In this document: one piece after another, positions 8,042 to 17,417 of the stretch
How the letters are laid out: each line of letters opens with the position of its first letter
Position numbering within the stretch: the first letter of the stretch is position 1
Notes under the pieces: generated by a model
What the model was told of the DNA's origin: nothing
The model's input: the letters and a program-made list of their open reading frames with translations, nothing else
Databases searched by the model: none
Program-made: the position numbers and the translations under genes
Assembly: GCA_029856145.1 (NCBI GenBank)
Contig: JAHQWK010000022.1
Coordinates: 1-64,000, forward strand
Length of the DNA stretch: 64,000 bases
Reading direction: 5' to 3'
DNA from: Promethearchaeia archaeon
Lineage (GTDB): Archaea > Asgardarchaeota > Lokiarchaeia > Sigyniarchaeales > SOKP01

Positions 8042-9403
8042 ATGAACAAATCTAAAAGAATTTCGGGTTTTAGAGAAGATCTATGTAATTTGTGTGGTGA
8101 GTGCCTTCATTTATGTCCAGTTTTAAAATTACCTATTGATGAAGCAAAAGAGGAAGTTAAGAATTTAATTGCAGGAAAAGAATCTAGGTATGCACTCACT
8201 CGATGCAATACTTGTTTTTCATGTAATTTATATTGTCCTCAACATGCGAATCCATATAATTTGATTCTTGAACGATGGAATGATTTATATAAAACTCGAG
8301 GGGCACCTCCGTTATATCGCTTTGTTTGCCCTACGGAACAATCTAATATTTGGCAACTTCTCAATGTTTTTTTATCAAATCAGGAAAGAAAATGGATTTA
8401 TAAATGGATGAATTATGTCCCAAAACCAAATGACACACCATTAATGATTGGAAATTATACTCATCTATTTCCATTTATACTCGGGGGAAGCAAATTATTG
8501 GATTACTTTAAGCCTATTGATAGGATTGACCAATGGGAAGGTGCCGCTTATTTATACCAAGGAGGATATTTAGATCTTGTTCAAAGGATCGCTCAAAGAA
8601 CAAAGAATGATTTTGACAGTTGGGGCGTTAAAAAGGTTGTTGCTTGTTTAGATGCTGTTGATTATATATTTAATGAAGTTCATCCTAAAGAAATGGGAGT
8701 AGAGCATGCTCAAGATTTTGTCAATTTTAACCAATGGCTATTAGGTAATATTAATTCTGGTGAAATTCAGTTAAAAAATCAGTTAAATATGGATGTAACC
8801 GTTCATGATAATTGTTATTCTAAAACATTAGGTGGTGCTTATTGGGAGGTTCCTCGAGAATTATTAAAAAAATCCGGATGTCATATTATTGAAATGAAAC
8901 ATAATAGAAAGGATTCACTCTGTTGTGGATTTGGTGCAGGAGCATCATGGGTAAAAAATATTTCAATAATATTTGATATCATATCTCAAGGTTTTAAAAA
9001 ATTCAAAGAAGCCGAAGAAACAGGAGCAAAAGCGTTAATATCTTATTGTGGGGGTTGCATTTATTTATTATGGGCTGCAAAAGAGTTAAAAAGAAGTAAG
9101 ATTGATATTTTTCACCTTATCGAAATTATTAGGATGGCGATGGGAGAAGAATTAAATTATCCTTATGATCATAAAAGAAGAGCATGGGATATAATAGCTA
9201 TTATGACTTATTCTTTATTTCTTTCTATTATTAGGAAAAATTTCTTCATATCTAAGATTACATATGATAAAGAATTAAGTACATTCAAGCCAAAGAAATA
9301 TAGATTACTAACATTAATACGATATACATTTAATCTTTCACTAATTAGATATGTTTTTTCAAAATGTTTCCTAATATTAATGAAGATACTAAAAACAAGG
9401 TAA
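8042..9403 (+). CDS. Second HdrD-like Fe-S protein with degenerate first CCG domain
   Basis: This is a paralogue of the preceding protein. It keeps both 4Fe-4S motifs (CNLCGECLHLCP, CNTCFSCNLYCP) and the second CCG motif (SLCCGFGAGAS). Where the partner has EYCCGETLF, this one reads QWEGAAYLYQ, so the first CCG cysteines are gone and that half probably binds no cluster. The C-terminus adds about 60 basic and hydrophobic residues absent from the partner, which might touch the membrane. The start is set at ATG 8042 by the Shine-Dalgarno spacing; ATG 8033 would add three residues. I infer a heterodimer with one active and one structural non-cubane site. Confidence 0.87.
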   Translation: MNKSKRISGFREDLCNLCGECLHLCPVLKLPIDEAKEEVKNLIAGKESRYALTRCNTCFSCNLYCPQHANPYNLILERWNDLYKTRGAPPLYRFVCPTEQSNIWQLLNVFLSNQERKWIYKWMNYVPKPNDTPLMIGNYTHLFPFILGGSKLLDYFKPIDRIDQWEGAAYLYQGGYLDLVQRIAQRTKNDFDSWGVKKVVACLDAVDYIFNEVHPKEMGVEHAQDFVNFNQWLLGNINSGEIQLKNQLNMDVTVHDNCYSKTLGGAYWEVPRELLKKSGCHIIEMKHNRKDSLCCGFGAGASWVKNISIIFDIISQGFKKFKEAEETGAKALISYCGGCIYLLWAAKELKRSKIDIFHLIEIIRMAMGEELNYPYDHKRRAWDIIAIMTYSLFLSIIRKNFFISKITYDKELSTFKPKKYRLLTLIRYTFNLSLIRYVFSKCFLILMKILKTR

Positions 9404-9415
9404 ATTTTTAGCTCT

Positions 9416-9982
9416 ATGTCTAATAACACATTCATATTTTTAAGGCACGCCGAGACTAAAGTTGATAGCAATATCAAAATATCTCATTGGATACTCACAA
9501 AAAAAGGTAAAAACGATGCTTTTAACATTTCAAAATTAAAATTATTTGATGATGTTGATATCATAATATCTTCAAACGAGGATAAAGCATATCAGACAGC
9601 GTACCCTTTATCAGAAAAACTTCATAAGGAAATAATTCGAGATGAGAACTTAAATGAGATTATTAGAGATCATGGAAGATTTATAAAAAATAAAGAGGAA
9701 TACCTCAAGAATATGAAACTCTGTGTGGAAAATAGGAATCAAAGGTTTAATAATTGGGAAACGGGTAATCACGCATTAGAACGATTTTCCAAAAGAATCG
9801 AAGAAATTGATTCAAAATATTCTAATAAGAAGATCTTAATTGCTGCACATGGAGGAGTAATAAATCTCTACTTTGCTAAAATCTTGGGAGAATTAGACAA
9901 AATATTTGAAAGAATGTTAACTAATACATTTTGTGATTATGGAATAATTCAAAATGGGAAAGTATTAAAAGATATTGCGTAA
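9416..9982 (+). CDS. Histidine phosphatase superfamily protein (RHG motif variant)
   Basis: The 188-residue protein has the phosphoglycerate-mutase-like fold. FLRHAET at residues 9-15 carries the phospho-accepting His and Arg (RHG replaced by RHA, as in many phosphatases), and AAHGGVINLYFA near residue 144 supplies the second catalytic His. The acidic residue usually between them may lie in LNEIIRDHG. It follows the HdrD-like gene by 12 bp and precedes AmrS by 18 bp, so the four genes from 6768 may form one transcript. The substrate is unknown; small phosphorylated metabolites are typical. Confidence 0.85.
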   Translation: MSNNTFIFLRHAETKVDSNIKISHWILTKKGKNDAFNISKLKLFDDVDIIISSNEDKAYQTAYPLSEKLHKEIIRDENLNEIIRDHGRFIKNKEEYLKNMKLCVENRNQRFNNWETGNHALERFSKRIEEIDSKYSNKKILIAAHGGVINLYFAKILGELDKIFERMLTNTFCDYGIIQNGKVLKDIA

Positions 9983-10000
9983 ATTTAATCTTGATATTGG

Positions 10001-11047
10001 ATGAATTCAAAATTCATAAAGAAAGCTAAATACCAGAGAAAAATTGATGATAATTTTTCTCAATGTTTAACCTGTGAAAGAAGGTGTAAAATTGGAAATG
10101 GTAAAACTGGATTCTGTAACACTCGAATTAATAAAGAGGGGGAAATCTATACTATAGTCTATGGTTTAATCCCGGCTATATCTTTTAATCCGATTGAGAA
10201 GAAACCTCTATACCATTTTTATCCAGGAAGTATAGCTTTAACAGTAGGAACCTATGGATGTAATTTCTCTTGTTTTTGGTGTCAAAATCATCACTTATCG
10301 AAGACTAATCCTTTAAGAGCTAGCCAGTTTGCATCATCTGACGAAATTTTATCTCCTAAGAGATTAATTGAAATTGCTTTAAAAAAGAAATGTAAAGGAA
10401 CTTCAATATCATTTAATGAACCCACCTTACTGTTTGAATATTCGTTAGAAGTCTTTAAATTAGCAAAAAAGAATAGTTTATATAACACCTATGTTACAAA
10501 TGGATACATGACAGAGGATGTTTTGAGGGATTTAGTAGAAGCGGGGCTTGATGCAATGAACATAGATATAAAAGGAGATTCTGAGATGGTTCAGAAATAT
10601 TGCGGTGCTGATGTAGAAAATGTATGGAGAAATGCCAAACTAGCCAAGGAATTGGGCGTCCATATTGAAATCACAACGCTATTAATACAAGAATTTAATT
10701 CTAAAGATAAAATTGTTAGAAAAATTGCTGAAAGAATTAATGATGATTTAGGCGAATTAACACCATTTCATATAAGTCGATTCTTTCCTCATTATAAATC
10801 ATCTAAATATGGACTTTTAGAACCAACACCTTTAGAATTTTTATATAATGCTTATAATATAGCAAAGAATGTTGGTTTGAAATATGTATATCTTGGCAAT
10901 TTACCTACTACTGAATGTGATAATACTTATTGTCCTAAATGCTCTAAATTAATTATAAAAAGAAAAATTTTAGGTATTCAAAATTTATATTTAGATACTG
11001 ATGGAAATTGTAAATTTTGTGGATTTCCAATTATGGAATTCGAATAG
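10001..11047 (+). CDS. amrS: AmrS, AmmeMemoRadiSam-system radical SAM enzyme
   Basis: The 348-residue protein begins with a zinc-type cysteine set (CLTCERRCKIGNGKTGFC), then the characteristic YGLIPAISFNPIEKKPLYHF. The radical SAM cluster motif CNFSCFWCQN (CxxxCxxC, about residue 87) follows. The C-terminus has another paired-cysteine module (CPKCSKL and CKFCG). This is the full architecture of AmrS/PflA-like proteins of the AmmeMemoRadiSam system, usually found with AMMECR1 and Memo homologues. Neither partner lies in this window. The reaction is not settled for the family. Assignment to the family is strong. Confidence 0.92.
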   Translation: MNSKFIKKAKYQRKIDDNFSQCLTCERRCKIGNGKTGFCNTRINKEGEIYTIVYGLIPAISFNPIEKKPLYHFYPGSIALTVGTYGCNFSCFWCQNHHLSKTNPLRASQFASSDEILSPKRLIEIALKKKCKGTSISFNEPTLLFEYSLEVFKLAKKNSLYNTYVTNGYMTEDVLRDLVEAGLDAMNIDIKGDSEMVQKYCGADVENVWRNAKLAKELGVHIEITTLLIQEFNSKDKIVRKIAERINDDLGELTPFHISRFFPHYKSSKYGLLEPTPLEFLYNAYNIAKNVGLKYVYLGNLPTTECDNTYCPKCSKLIIKRKILGIQNLYLDTDGNCKFCGFPIMEFE

Positions 11048-11181
11048 TAAAAAGAATTAAAAATGGAAATAGAAGTTTTTTCTAGTTATAATAAAATTCT
11101 TGTATAATTTAATAAAACTAATATAGAGAATCTGCAATTACAAATATTGGACAATAAATTTAATAATAAATTCTTATTTAA

Positions 11182-12405
11182 ATGCCATTAACGCCAAATC
11201 ATCTGGGGCCAGGTATATTATTTGGAATAGTTTTTCTTAGTTTTCTTGATTTACCCACATTTCTTATAGCAAGTGTCATCGTGGACATTGAACCCATCTT
11301 GATTTTATTATTAGGTTTAGACGCTCCACTCCATGGTTTTTTTCATAGCTTTCTTGGAGGTACGATAATTGCTCTTATCCTTACAGGGATAATGACTTTA
11401 TTAAGAAAATTGTTCACTCCTGTTATGTCATTTTTCAAACTTGAACAAGAGAGATCATTTATAAAAATTTTAATGGCTTCTCTACTTGGAATCTATATCC
11501 ATATTTTATTTGATTCTTTAATGCATACGGATATTAAACCTTTTTACCCACTTGATTTTAATCCCTTCCTTGGATATGCTAGTGAACTGGGAGTGTCAGC
11601 AACGAGGATATGTGAATATTCCTTCCTCGCAGGATTAACTGCTTATATCATAAGACTAATTATATATTATTGGAGGAAGCAACTAAGAAGGATTTATATG
11701 GATCCATCAAATAAATTTATGTTGAGGGGTATCAGTCTAATATTAGTGGGAATATTTTTTATTTTTTGGGGGTTTAGCGATATCTTAAGTGTAAAAAGCG
11801 AGATTAGGATAATAATTATGATACTATTATTCATTATGATCCCATTCATAATTCTTGCAATCATATATGATTTTATTGGTATTATTAAAGTCATTCGTAA
11901 GAAAAAAGAACTAGATTTTCTTAACGTAAAAAACTGGATTTATAACTGCGCAGAATGTGGGGCAAAAATCACATTGGAAGTAAAAGTTTGTGATAAATGT
12001 GGAGTAGAAAATGCAATTAGGAGAGCTGCATTGGAGAGTTTGGAGAATCTGGAACATTCGATTGAGGAAAAAAAAGCTAAAATTTTAGAGACACAGCAAT
12101 CTTCTAAAAGGAAAAAGTCGTCTCGGACTAAATACACGGAGGAATTGGAAGCAGAAATCCTGCTAAGGGTAAACCAATTAACTAAAAAAGCAGCGTTGAT
12201 AAAGAAAAGCCTTTTAATAGGAAATACCCGTTATGAAAAAATAGATTGGGTAAGAAAACAATACTATGAAAAGAACAAAAGTATTATAGAGATTGCTGAT
12301 GAGCTGGGCGAAGATATGTTTATCGTTGAAGCCTACATAAATGAAATAAAGAATCAAGAAAAAGATAGAAACAAGCAAGAAGATAAGCATTCATTCATTA
12401 TGTGA
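11182..12405 (+). CDS. Membrane metal-dependent hydrolase-like protein with zinc ribbon and C-terminal helical tail
   Basis: The N-terminal 165 residues are multi-spanning. They carry His/Asp motifs of the YdjM/DUF4184-type predicted membrane hydrolases: VDIEPIL, LHGFFHSFLGG and HILFDSLMHTDIKPFYPL. Two further helices follow near residues 180-235. A soluble tail then has a zinc ribbon (CAECGAKITLEVKVCDKCG, about residues 254-272), a charged Lys/Glu stretch and a helix-turn-helix-like end (KSIIEIADELGEDMFIVEAY). The tail suggests a sensor or tether attached to the membrane enzyme. Hydrolase activity is only predicted for this family. Confidence 0.72.
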   Translation: MPLTPNHLGPGILFGIVFLSFLDLPTFLIASVIVDIEPILILLLGLDAPLHGFFHSFLGGTIIALILTGIMTLLRKLFTPVMSFFKLEQERSFIKILMASLLGIYIHILFDSLMHTDIKPFYPLDFNPFLGYASELGVSATRICEYSFLAGLTAYIIRLIIYYWRKQLRRIYMDPSNKFMLRGISLILVGIFFIFWGFSDILSVKSEIRIIIMILLFIMIPFIILAIIYDFIGIIKVIRKKKELDFLNVKNWIYNCAECGAKITLEVKVCDKCGVENAIRRAALESLENLEHSIEEKKAKILETQQSSKRKKSSRTKYTEELEAEILLRVNQLTKKAALIKKSLLIGNTRYEKIDWVRKQYYEKNKSIIEIADELGEDMFIVEAYINEIKNQEKDRNKQEDKHSFIM

Positions 12406-12583
12406 AAGATGAAATAGGAAAATAACTAATACCACAATATTCTAGGACAAATAGAATAGTAGTTTACACTTCTGAAGGATTTTGAATTTGTGGATTCCCT
12501 ATATATAGGATTTAAAATGCTTAAATATAACTTGTATCAATGATTTCATTAACATTAAATATTTTCTAAAAATAATTCTTAAT

Positions 12584-13417
12584 ATGACTGATTTATTTGC
12601 AGATGTTAATGGAATAAGAATATGCTATGAAATCTTAGGTGAAGGCGAACTTGTTCTACTAGTGCATGGATTAGGAAGTAAGAAAGAAAGTTGGATAGGT
12701 CAATTCAAACCACTTTCAGAACCTTTCAAAGTAATTAGGTTTGATAACCGTGGGGCAGGAAAAAGTGATAGACCTAAAGGAAATTATTCAATGGAAGTTT
12801 TTGCTGATGATATTACTGGCTTAATGGATTACCTAAAAATTGATAAAGCTCACATAATTGGGTGGAGTTTAGGGGGGATGATCGTCCAAAATTTTGTTAT
12901 AAAATATCCAGAACGAGTTAATAAAATGGTTTTAATCAATACAAATTATGGCACTCCTGATGAGTCTGGAGCAGAGGTTTATAAAGATATGCGAATAGCA
13001 AATTTAAAAGCAAAACAAAAAGATCCAGAGCAGGCATTTTGGCAATCAATACGTGCAGATTATCATATAACATTTAGAAAGCAATTGGAAGCTGAACCTT
13101 CTAAAAAATGGCATGGATTGTGGTCAGCAGAGGATTTAATAAAAGAAAGTATGATTAATCCACCAACTATAGAAGATATTGAAGTGCAGGCAAAAGCTGT
13201 TAATACACATCATACATTAGAAAGATTAAGCGAAATCAAAAATGAATCTTTATTAATCACTTCTACTCATGATAGAGTTATACCAACCTCAGTCATGAAA
13301 GAAATGCATGAAAGAATTCCAAATAGTACTCTAAAGATTATAGATAAAGCAGGTCATGGTTCACCTCGATCTAGGGCTCCGGAAATTAACGAAATGATTA
13401 TAGATTTTTTAAAATAG
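12584..13417 (+). CDS. Alpha/beta-hydrolase fold protein
   Basis: The 277-residue protein has the canonical order. The oxyanion loop is HGLGSKKESW (about residue 28), DNRGAGKSDRP follows strand 4, and the nucleophile elbow is GWSLGG (about residue 91). An acid Asp is likely in STHDRVIP near residue 227, and the catalytic His is in AGHGSP near residue 256. All triad members can be placed, so it should be active as an esterase, lipase, lactonase or similar enzyme. It has no signal peptide, so it acts in the cytoplasm. It is a single gene with AT-rich spacers of about 120-180 bp. Confidence 0.9.
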   Translation: MTDLFADVNGIRICYEILGEGELVLLVHGLGSKKESWIGQFKPLSEPFKVIRFDNRGAGKSDRPKGNYSMEVFADDITGLMDYLKIDKAHIIGWSLGGMIVQNFVIKYPERVNKMVLINTNYGTPDESGAEVYKDMRIANLKAKQKDPEQAFWQSIRADYHITFRKQLEAEPSKKWHGLWSAEDLIKESMINPPTIEDIEVQAKAVNTHHTLERLSEIKNESLLITSTHDRVIPTSVMKEMHERIPNSTLKIIDKAGHGSPRSRAPEINEMIIDFLK

Positions 13418-13537
13418 TTTAAAGAATCAAATGATAATTTTTAAAGAATTAACCACTTTTTTTATAATTGGAGATTTTAAAAAGGATTCGAAATTTACCG
13501 ATTTACAATTTAAATAATTTCATTTTTAAACGTCACT

Positions 13538-14824
13538 ATGAAACAAAAAGCTAATAAACTTTTAAAAAGTAAAGAAAATTCTGCTAAAAGAATTAAAACA
13601 AAGTATCCCCAATTAATCGCTTTATGGGCAGGGCTTTTCATTGACATTCTAGGTTTTTATATAATATTCCCTTATTTGCCTTCTCTTATGGAAATTTATA
13701 ATGCTACACCTTTAGTTATTGGATTACTAATTGCTACAAATGCTGTTTTTACACTTTTTTCCGCACCGATATGGGGGCGATTAAGTGATAAATTTGGTAG
13801 AAGACCTATGCTTCTAATCGCTGAAGCTGGAACATGTTCAGCATTTTTAATTTTAGCTTTCTCAAACTCTCTTACGCTACTTTTTGTGGCTCGGATTGTG
13901 GATGGGATTTTCGGTGGTAATTACCCTATTACAAAAGCTATCATTACTGATAGGGTTCCTCCAAAAGATAGGGGACTTCAAATGACAAATGTTGGAGTCT
14001 CTCATACTTTAGCGGGATTAGTAGCGCCTGGGCTAGGAGGAGTTTTATCGCTTTTTCTAATATTTGGTCCAGATTATCCACTTGCACTTTCTGGTTTAGT
14101 TTCAGCTTGTCTTTCTTTTGCAACTATTATTATTACATTTTTCTTTATAAAAGAATCATGGCCAAAATCTAGGCGCGAAAAAGCAGAAAAAGAAGTTAAA
14201 GTAAAACTTAAGTTAGTAAAGAATAAGGATGCTTTATACTTATTAACCCAATTTGCGTTTCATACCTTCTCATTCATAATGTATGTATCAACTTTAGCTA
14301 TATTTATCGGTTTAATATTTGGATTGGATACATTAGGAGTCAGTTTATTACTAATGATATCAGGTGTATCACGTGCTATTGTCCGTTTTACATTGTTTAA
14401 ACCTACAATAAGGATTTTAGGTGAAAAAAAGATGAAGGTTCTTGGTTTGTCTATTTTAGTAGTAGTTTTTATTCTTGTAGGGCTTTTTGGCACATTCTAT
14501 CCAGTAACTTGGATTTTTATTATTCTGATGGTAGTAGCGAGTTATGGGGTTTCATGCGCAAGAGGATTAATGATGAGTAAAGTAACCGAAACAGTCTCTC
14601 CAAAGGAAATGGGAAAAGTAAATGGCTATACAACAACACTAGATTCTCTTGCTCAGATTTTTGGACCATTAATGGGAGCATTTTTATTACAAGAGTTTGA
14701 TCCTTATTTATTCGGATTAGTAATGGGTATTCTCGCATTTGTAGCATTAACGATGTCCTTCAAAAAGATTATACCATATAGAGAGAAAGCACAATTTAAG
14801 GAACTGGATCATTCTTTACAATGA
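13538..14824 (+). CDS. Major facilitator superfamily transporter
   Basis: The 428-residue protein has twelve hydrophobic spans. The loop 2-3 signature is APIWGRLSDKFGRRPML, and a second partial signature lies after the central loop. The N-terminal 25 residues are strongly basic and cytoplasmic. The layout resembles drug/multidrug and sugar efflux members (DHA1-type), but the substrate cannot be told from sequence. It stands between the alpha/beta hydrolase and the hexapeptide-repeat gene on the same strand. Confidence 0.92.
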   Translation: MKQKANKLLKSKENSAKRIKTKYPQLIALWAGLFIDILGFYIIFPYLPSLMEIYNATPLVIGLLIATNAVFTLFSAPIWGRLSDKFGRRPMLLIAEAGTCSAFLILAFSNSLTLLFVARIVDGIFGGNYPITKAIITDRVPPKDRGLQMTNVGVSHTLAGLVAPGLGGVLSLFLIFGPDYPLALSGLVSACLSFATIIITFFFIKESWPKSRREKAEKEVKVKLKLVKNKDALYLLTQFAFHTFSFIMYVSTLAIFIGLIFGLDTLGVSLLLMISGVSRAIVRFTLFKPTIRILGEKKMKVLGLSILVVVFILVGLFGTFYPVTWIFIILMVVASYGVSCARGLMMSKVTETVSPKEMGKVNGYTTTLDSLAQIFGPLMGAFLLQEFDPYLFGLVMGILAFVALTMSFKKIIPYREKAQFKELDHSLQ

Positions 14825-14888
14825 TAGAGAATTAGTGCTAATTTGATGAATGAATAATTTTTTATAATTCATCAATATTAGTTATATT

Positions 14889-15689
14889 ATGGAAGTAGAT
14901 AAAACAGTTAAAGTGAAAGATTCAAGTTTTGAGGAAAAATTAGAAAAAACAGTAGAGCTTCCAGCATTAGATTTTTTTAAAATAAATTTTCTTAGCTTTT
15001 TAGTGCCTCTTTATGTATGCTTAGGTCTTTTTTTAATATTTGAATATGGATTTATAAATCTGTTATCAATACCTCCTCTAATTCATTTATTTACATTACC
15101 CGTTGTTTTTTTAATTCTTTACTATATTTATCTTATTGTTTTAATTGAATTTACAGCATTATGGGCTCGAAGATGGAATAAAAAATCTCCTCCCAAACAA
15201 GGTGTCTTTAGACGAGTACTTGATGATTTGAACAATGAGGAAGGAAAAATGATGAAATACTATCATAAAAGAGGATTTATAATAAAATATCCTATGTGGT
15301 TAACTTCGAAATCACCATTTCCTTGGCTTATTAACCGAACTCTTCGAAAAATTAGTCATAATAGAATTGGTAAAAATGTAATTTATTGTGATTCTTATGT
15401 GGGTTTAGAATTCACTGATATCGGTGATAATTCTTTCTTCTATCCTACAACAGGTCTTTCTAGCCATGCAGTAAATACAATCTTTGGTAAAATTACAATG
15501 ATTGAAATAAAAATAGGGGAGAATAACACATTCTACCCAGGAACAATAATGGGTTGCGGAGCTCTCACTACAGAGGATAATGTTATTTATCCAAATACAG
15601 TTTTACATAAAAACTGGAGAGGAAAACCGGGAAAGTTTTATTACCAAGGCAGTCCTGGGCGACCAATCGATGTAAATGATAAAAATTGA
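14889..15689 (+). CDS. Membrane protein with left-handed beta-helix (hexapeptide) C-terminal domain
   Basis: Of 266 residues, the first part has a polar N-tail and two long hydrophobic helices (about 33-92). The last 120 residues contain hexapeptide-like turns with regular Ile/Val/Leu spacing (RIGKNVIYCDSYVGLEF, KIGENNTFYPGTIMGC, TEDNVIYPNTVL). This is the left-handed beta-helix of LbH acyltransferases and of the C-terminal domains of non-ribosomal-peptide-synthetase-like proteins. It could transfer an acyl group at the inner membrane face or be a scaffold. No substrate clue is visible. Confidence 0.7.
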   Translation: MEVDKTVKVKDSSFEEKLEKTVELPALDFFKINFLSFLVPLYVCLGLFLIFEYGFINLLSIPPLIHLFTLPVVFLILYYIYLIVLIEFTALWARRWNKKSPPKQGVFRRVLDDLNNEEGKMMKYYHKRGFIIKYPMWLTSKSPFPWLINRTLRKISHNRIGKNVIYCDSYVGLEFTDIGDNSFFYPTTGLSSHAVNTIFGKITMIEIKIGENNTFYPGTIMGCGALTTEDNVIYPNTVLHKNWRGKPGKFYYQGSPGRPIDVNDKN

Positions 15690-15779
15690 ATATTATGAAT
15701 TCTCCAAATATTAATATTTTCTTAAATTACATTTACAAATTAATAGTCTTAAAATAATAATTATTTCTTTTGATTTTAA

Positions 15780-17264
15780 TCATCTTTTTGGATATTTTCC
15801 GTGTTTTTGCAAGAATTCTCTATATGAATTAATTTTATCCAAAACAGCCCCCGTTAATTCTAAACTTTCAAATACAGGAACGTTCCGATTTAAGAGTTTT
15901 AGTTTGAATTTATATCGGCTTTCATATTCTTCAAAACCTTCATTAATTTTTAACATGACACAATACATAGGTTTAGTACAGATTCTTTTTGCCTTTGAGA
16001 TATATCTGATGAATTCTTTATTCAAATCCATGTCTTTAAAGCCCATTTCTTCCAATAACTCTTGAAAGCCTCCAAATCTTTCAGGGTCCTTTATAAAAAC
16101 GATTGTTGAGATATTTGGGTCTTTATCTAAAGCTAAAATAGTACGGTAATATATATTAGGTTGTATACCAGCACCACCGAGATCAAGTGGGTTAGTAACA
16201 TTTGTATTTACATCTGGTAAAAATCTTTTCATTTTATTAATTGTATTTACTGTTAAACTAGGTATTTTTAAATTAAATTTTTCTAGAATGTCTATAGCTT
16301 CTATAGTAGAACCTCCTCCGATTCCAATTACTCCTACATTTCGGGTTTCAGGTAAATGTGTCAAATTAAAAGCTGAAGCTAAAGCAGTAAGCTCATTTGA
16401 GTTATTTACTATACAACAACCGGTTTGTTTACCTACGGCTTTCCAAATTTCGTTATTCCCAGCAAGACCGCCAGTATGAGATAGAATTGCTTTTTTTGTT
16501 GCTTCACCATATCCTGCTCTCCAAAGTATTACTGGTTTTCTATTTAAGTTGCATTCCTGTACCTTTTTTAAAAATTTTCTTCCTTGTGTTATAGATCTTA
16601 AATTTTCAATATATAAACCAATAATTTTTGTGTATTCATCATAAAGAAAATATTCTAAAAATTCAGCAGGAGATAAATCTAATGAATTCCCAATTGAGAT
16701 AAATTTAGAAATATAAAGACCATAAGAAACAGCTAATTGAGATAAGTTTTGAGCAATCCCACCAGATTGAAAAACTCCACTAAAATTTCCTGCTTTTTTA
16801 GACTGTTCATATGCAAAATACAACCCCCCTCTTGGATTATAGATCCCTATACAATTAGGACCAATAATTCTAACATTATATTTTCGTGCAATATCTAAAA
16901 GTTGCTTTTCTAGATTCTCATTTCCGACTTCACGAAAACCTGAAGCGAAAACAGTTACAAAAGGTATTCCTTTTTGACCAATTTCTTCCATTAATTTTGG
17001 GCATAATCTAGCTGGAACCGCCAAGATCACGTAATCTATCGGCTCAGAAATCTCAAGAATAGAACTATAAATTTGATATCCATATAGATTCTGACCACTT
17101 AACCGGGGATTAAATAAATATATTGGCCCTTTAAATCGGTTTTTCATACATCTAAGAAAAAAACCTCCACTCCCAGGATCACGACTCACACCAATAATCC
17201 CGATAGCTCTTGGAAAAAATAATTTACTAAAATCTATTGCTTTATTTTCAAACGTATCTAACAT
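15780..17264 (-). CDS. ADP-forming acyl-CoA synthetase alpha-type (CoA-binding/ligase) protein
   Basis: The 494-residue protein has the domain order of the NDP-forming acetyl-CoA synthetase alpha subunit. A CoA-binding Rossmann domain (FPRAIGIIGVSRDPGSGG; VIGPNCIGIYNP) is followed by a succinyl-CoA-ligase-like domain with the phospho-His loop SHTGGLAGNNEIWK near residue 260. A third ligase domain contains TNVTNPLDLGG. These enzymes convert acyl-CoA, ADP and phosphate into free acid, CoA and ATP, a main energy step in peptide- and acid-fermenting archaea. The ATP-grasp beta subunit is not fused and not adjacent, so it must lie elsewhere, or this is a paralogue with another role. Confidence 0.87.
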   Translation of the reverse strand: MLDTFENKAIDFSKLFFPRAIGIIGVSRDPGSGGFFLRCMKNRFKGPIYLFNPRLSGQNLYGYQIYSSILEISEPIDYVILAVPARLCPKLMEEIGQKGIPFVTVFASGFREVGNENLEKQLLDIARKYNVRIIGPNCIGIYNPRGGLYFAYEQSKKAGNFSGVFQSGGIAQNLSQLAVSYGLYISKFISIGNSLDLSPAEFLEYFLYDEYTKIIGLYIENLRSITQGRKFLKKVQECNLNRKPVILWRAGYGEATKKAILSHTGGLAGNNEIWKAVGKQTGCCIVNNSNELTALASAFNLTHLPETRNVGVIGIGGGSTIEAIDILEKFNLKIPSLTVNTINKMKRFLPDVNTNVTNPLDLGGAGIQPNIYYRTILALDKDPNISTIVFIKDPERFGGFQELLEEMGFKDMDLNKEFIRYISKAKRICTKPMYCVMLKINEGFEEYESRYKFKLKLLNRNVPVFESLELTGAVLDKINSYREFLQKHGKYPKR

Positions 17265-17417
17265 AATTGATTATAAAGACCACTATGAATAATTCTACAA
17301 TTTATTAATTAAGTTATGAAAGATTGATTAAAATATTTTATTAAAAATGCAATAGAATCAATCTTCCTTAATATTAAATCGATTAAACAGAAGAAATTCA
17401 AATAATTTACTCTGATT

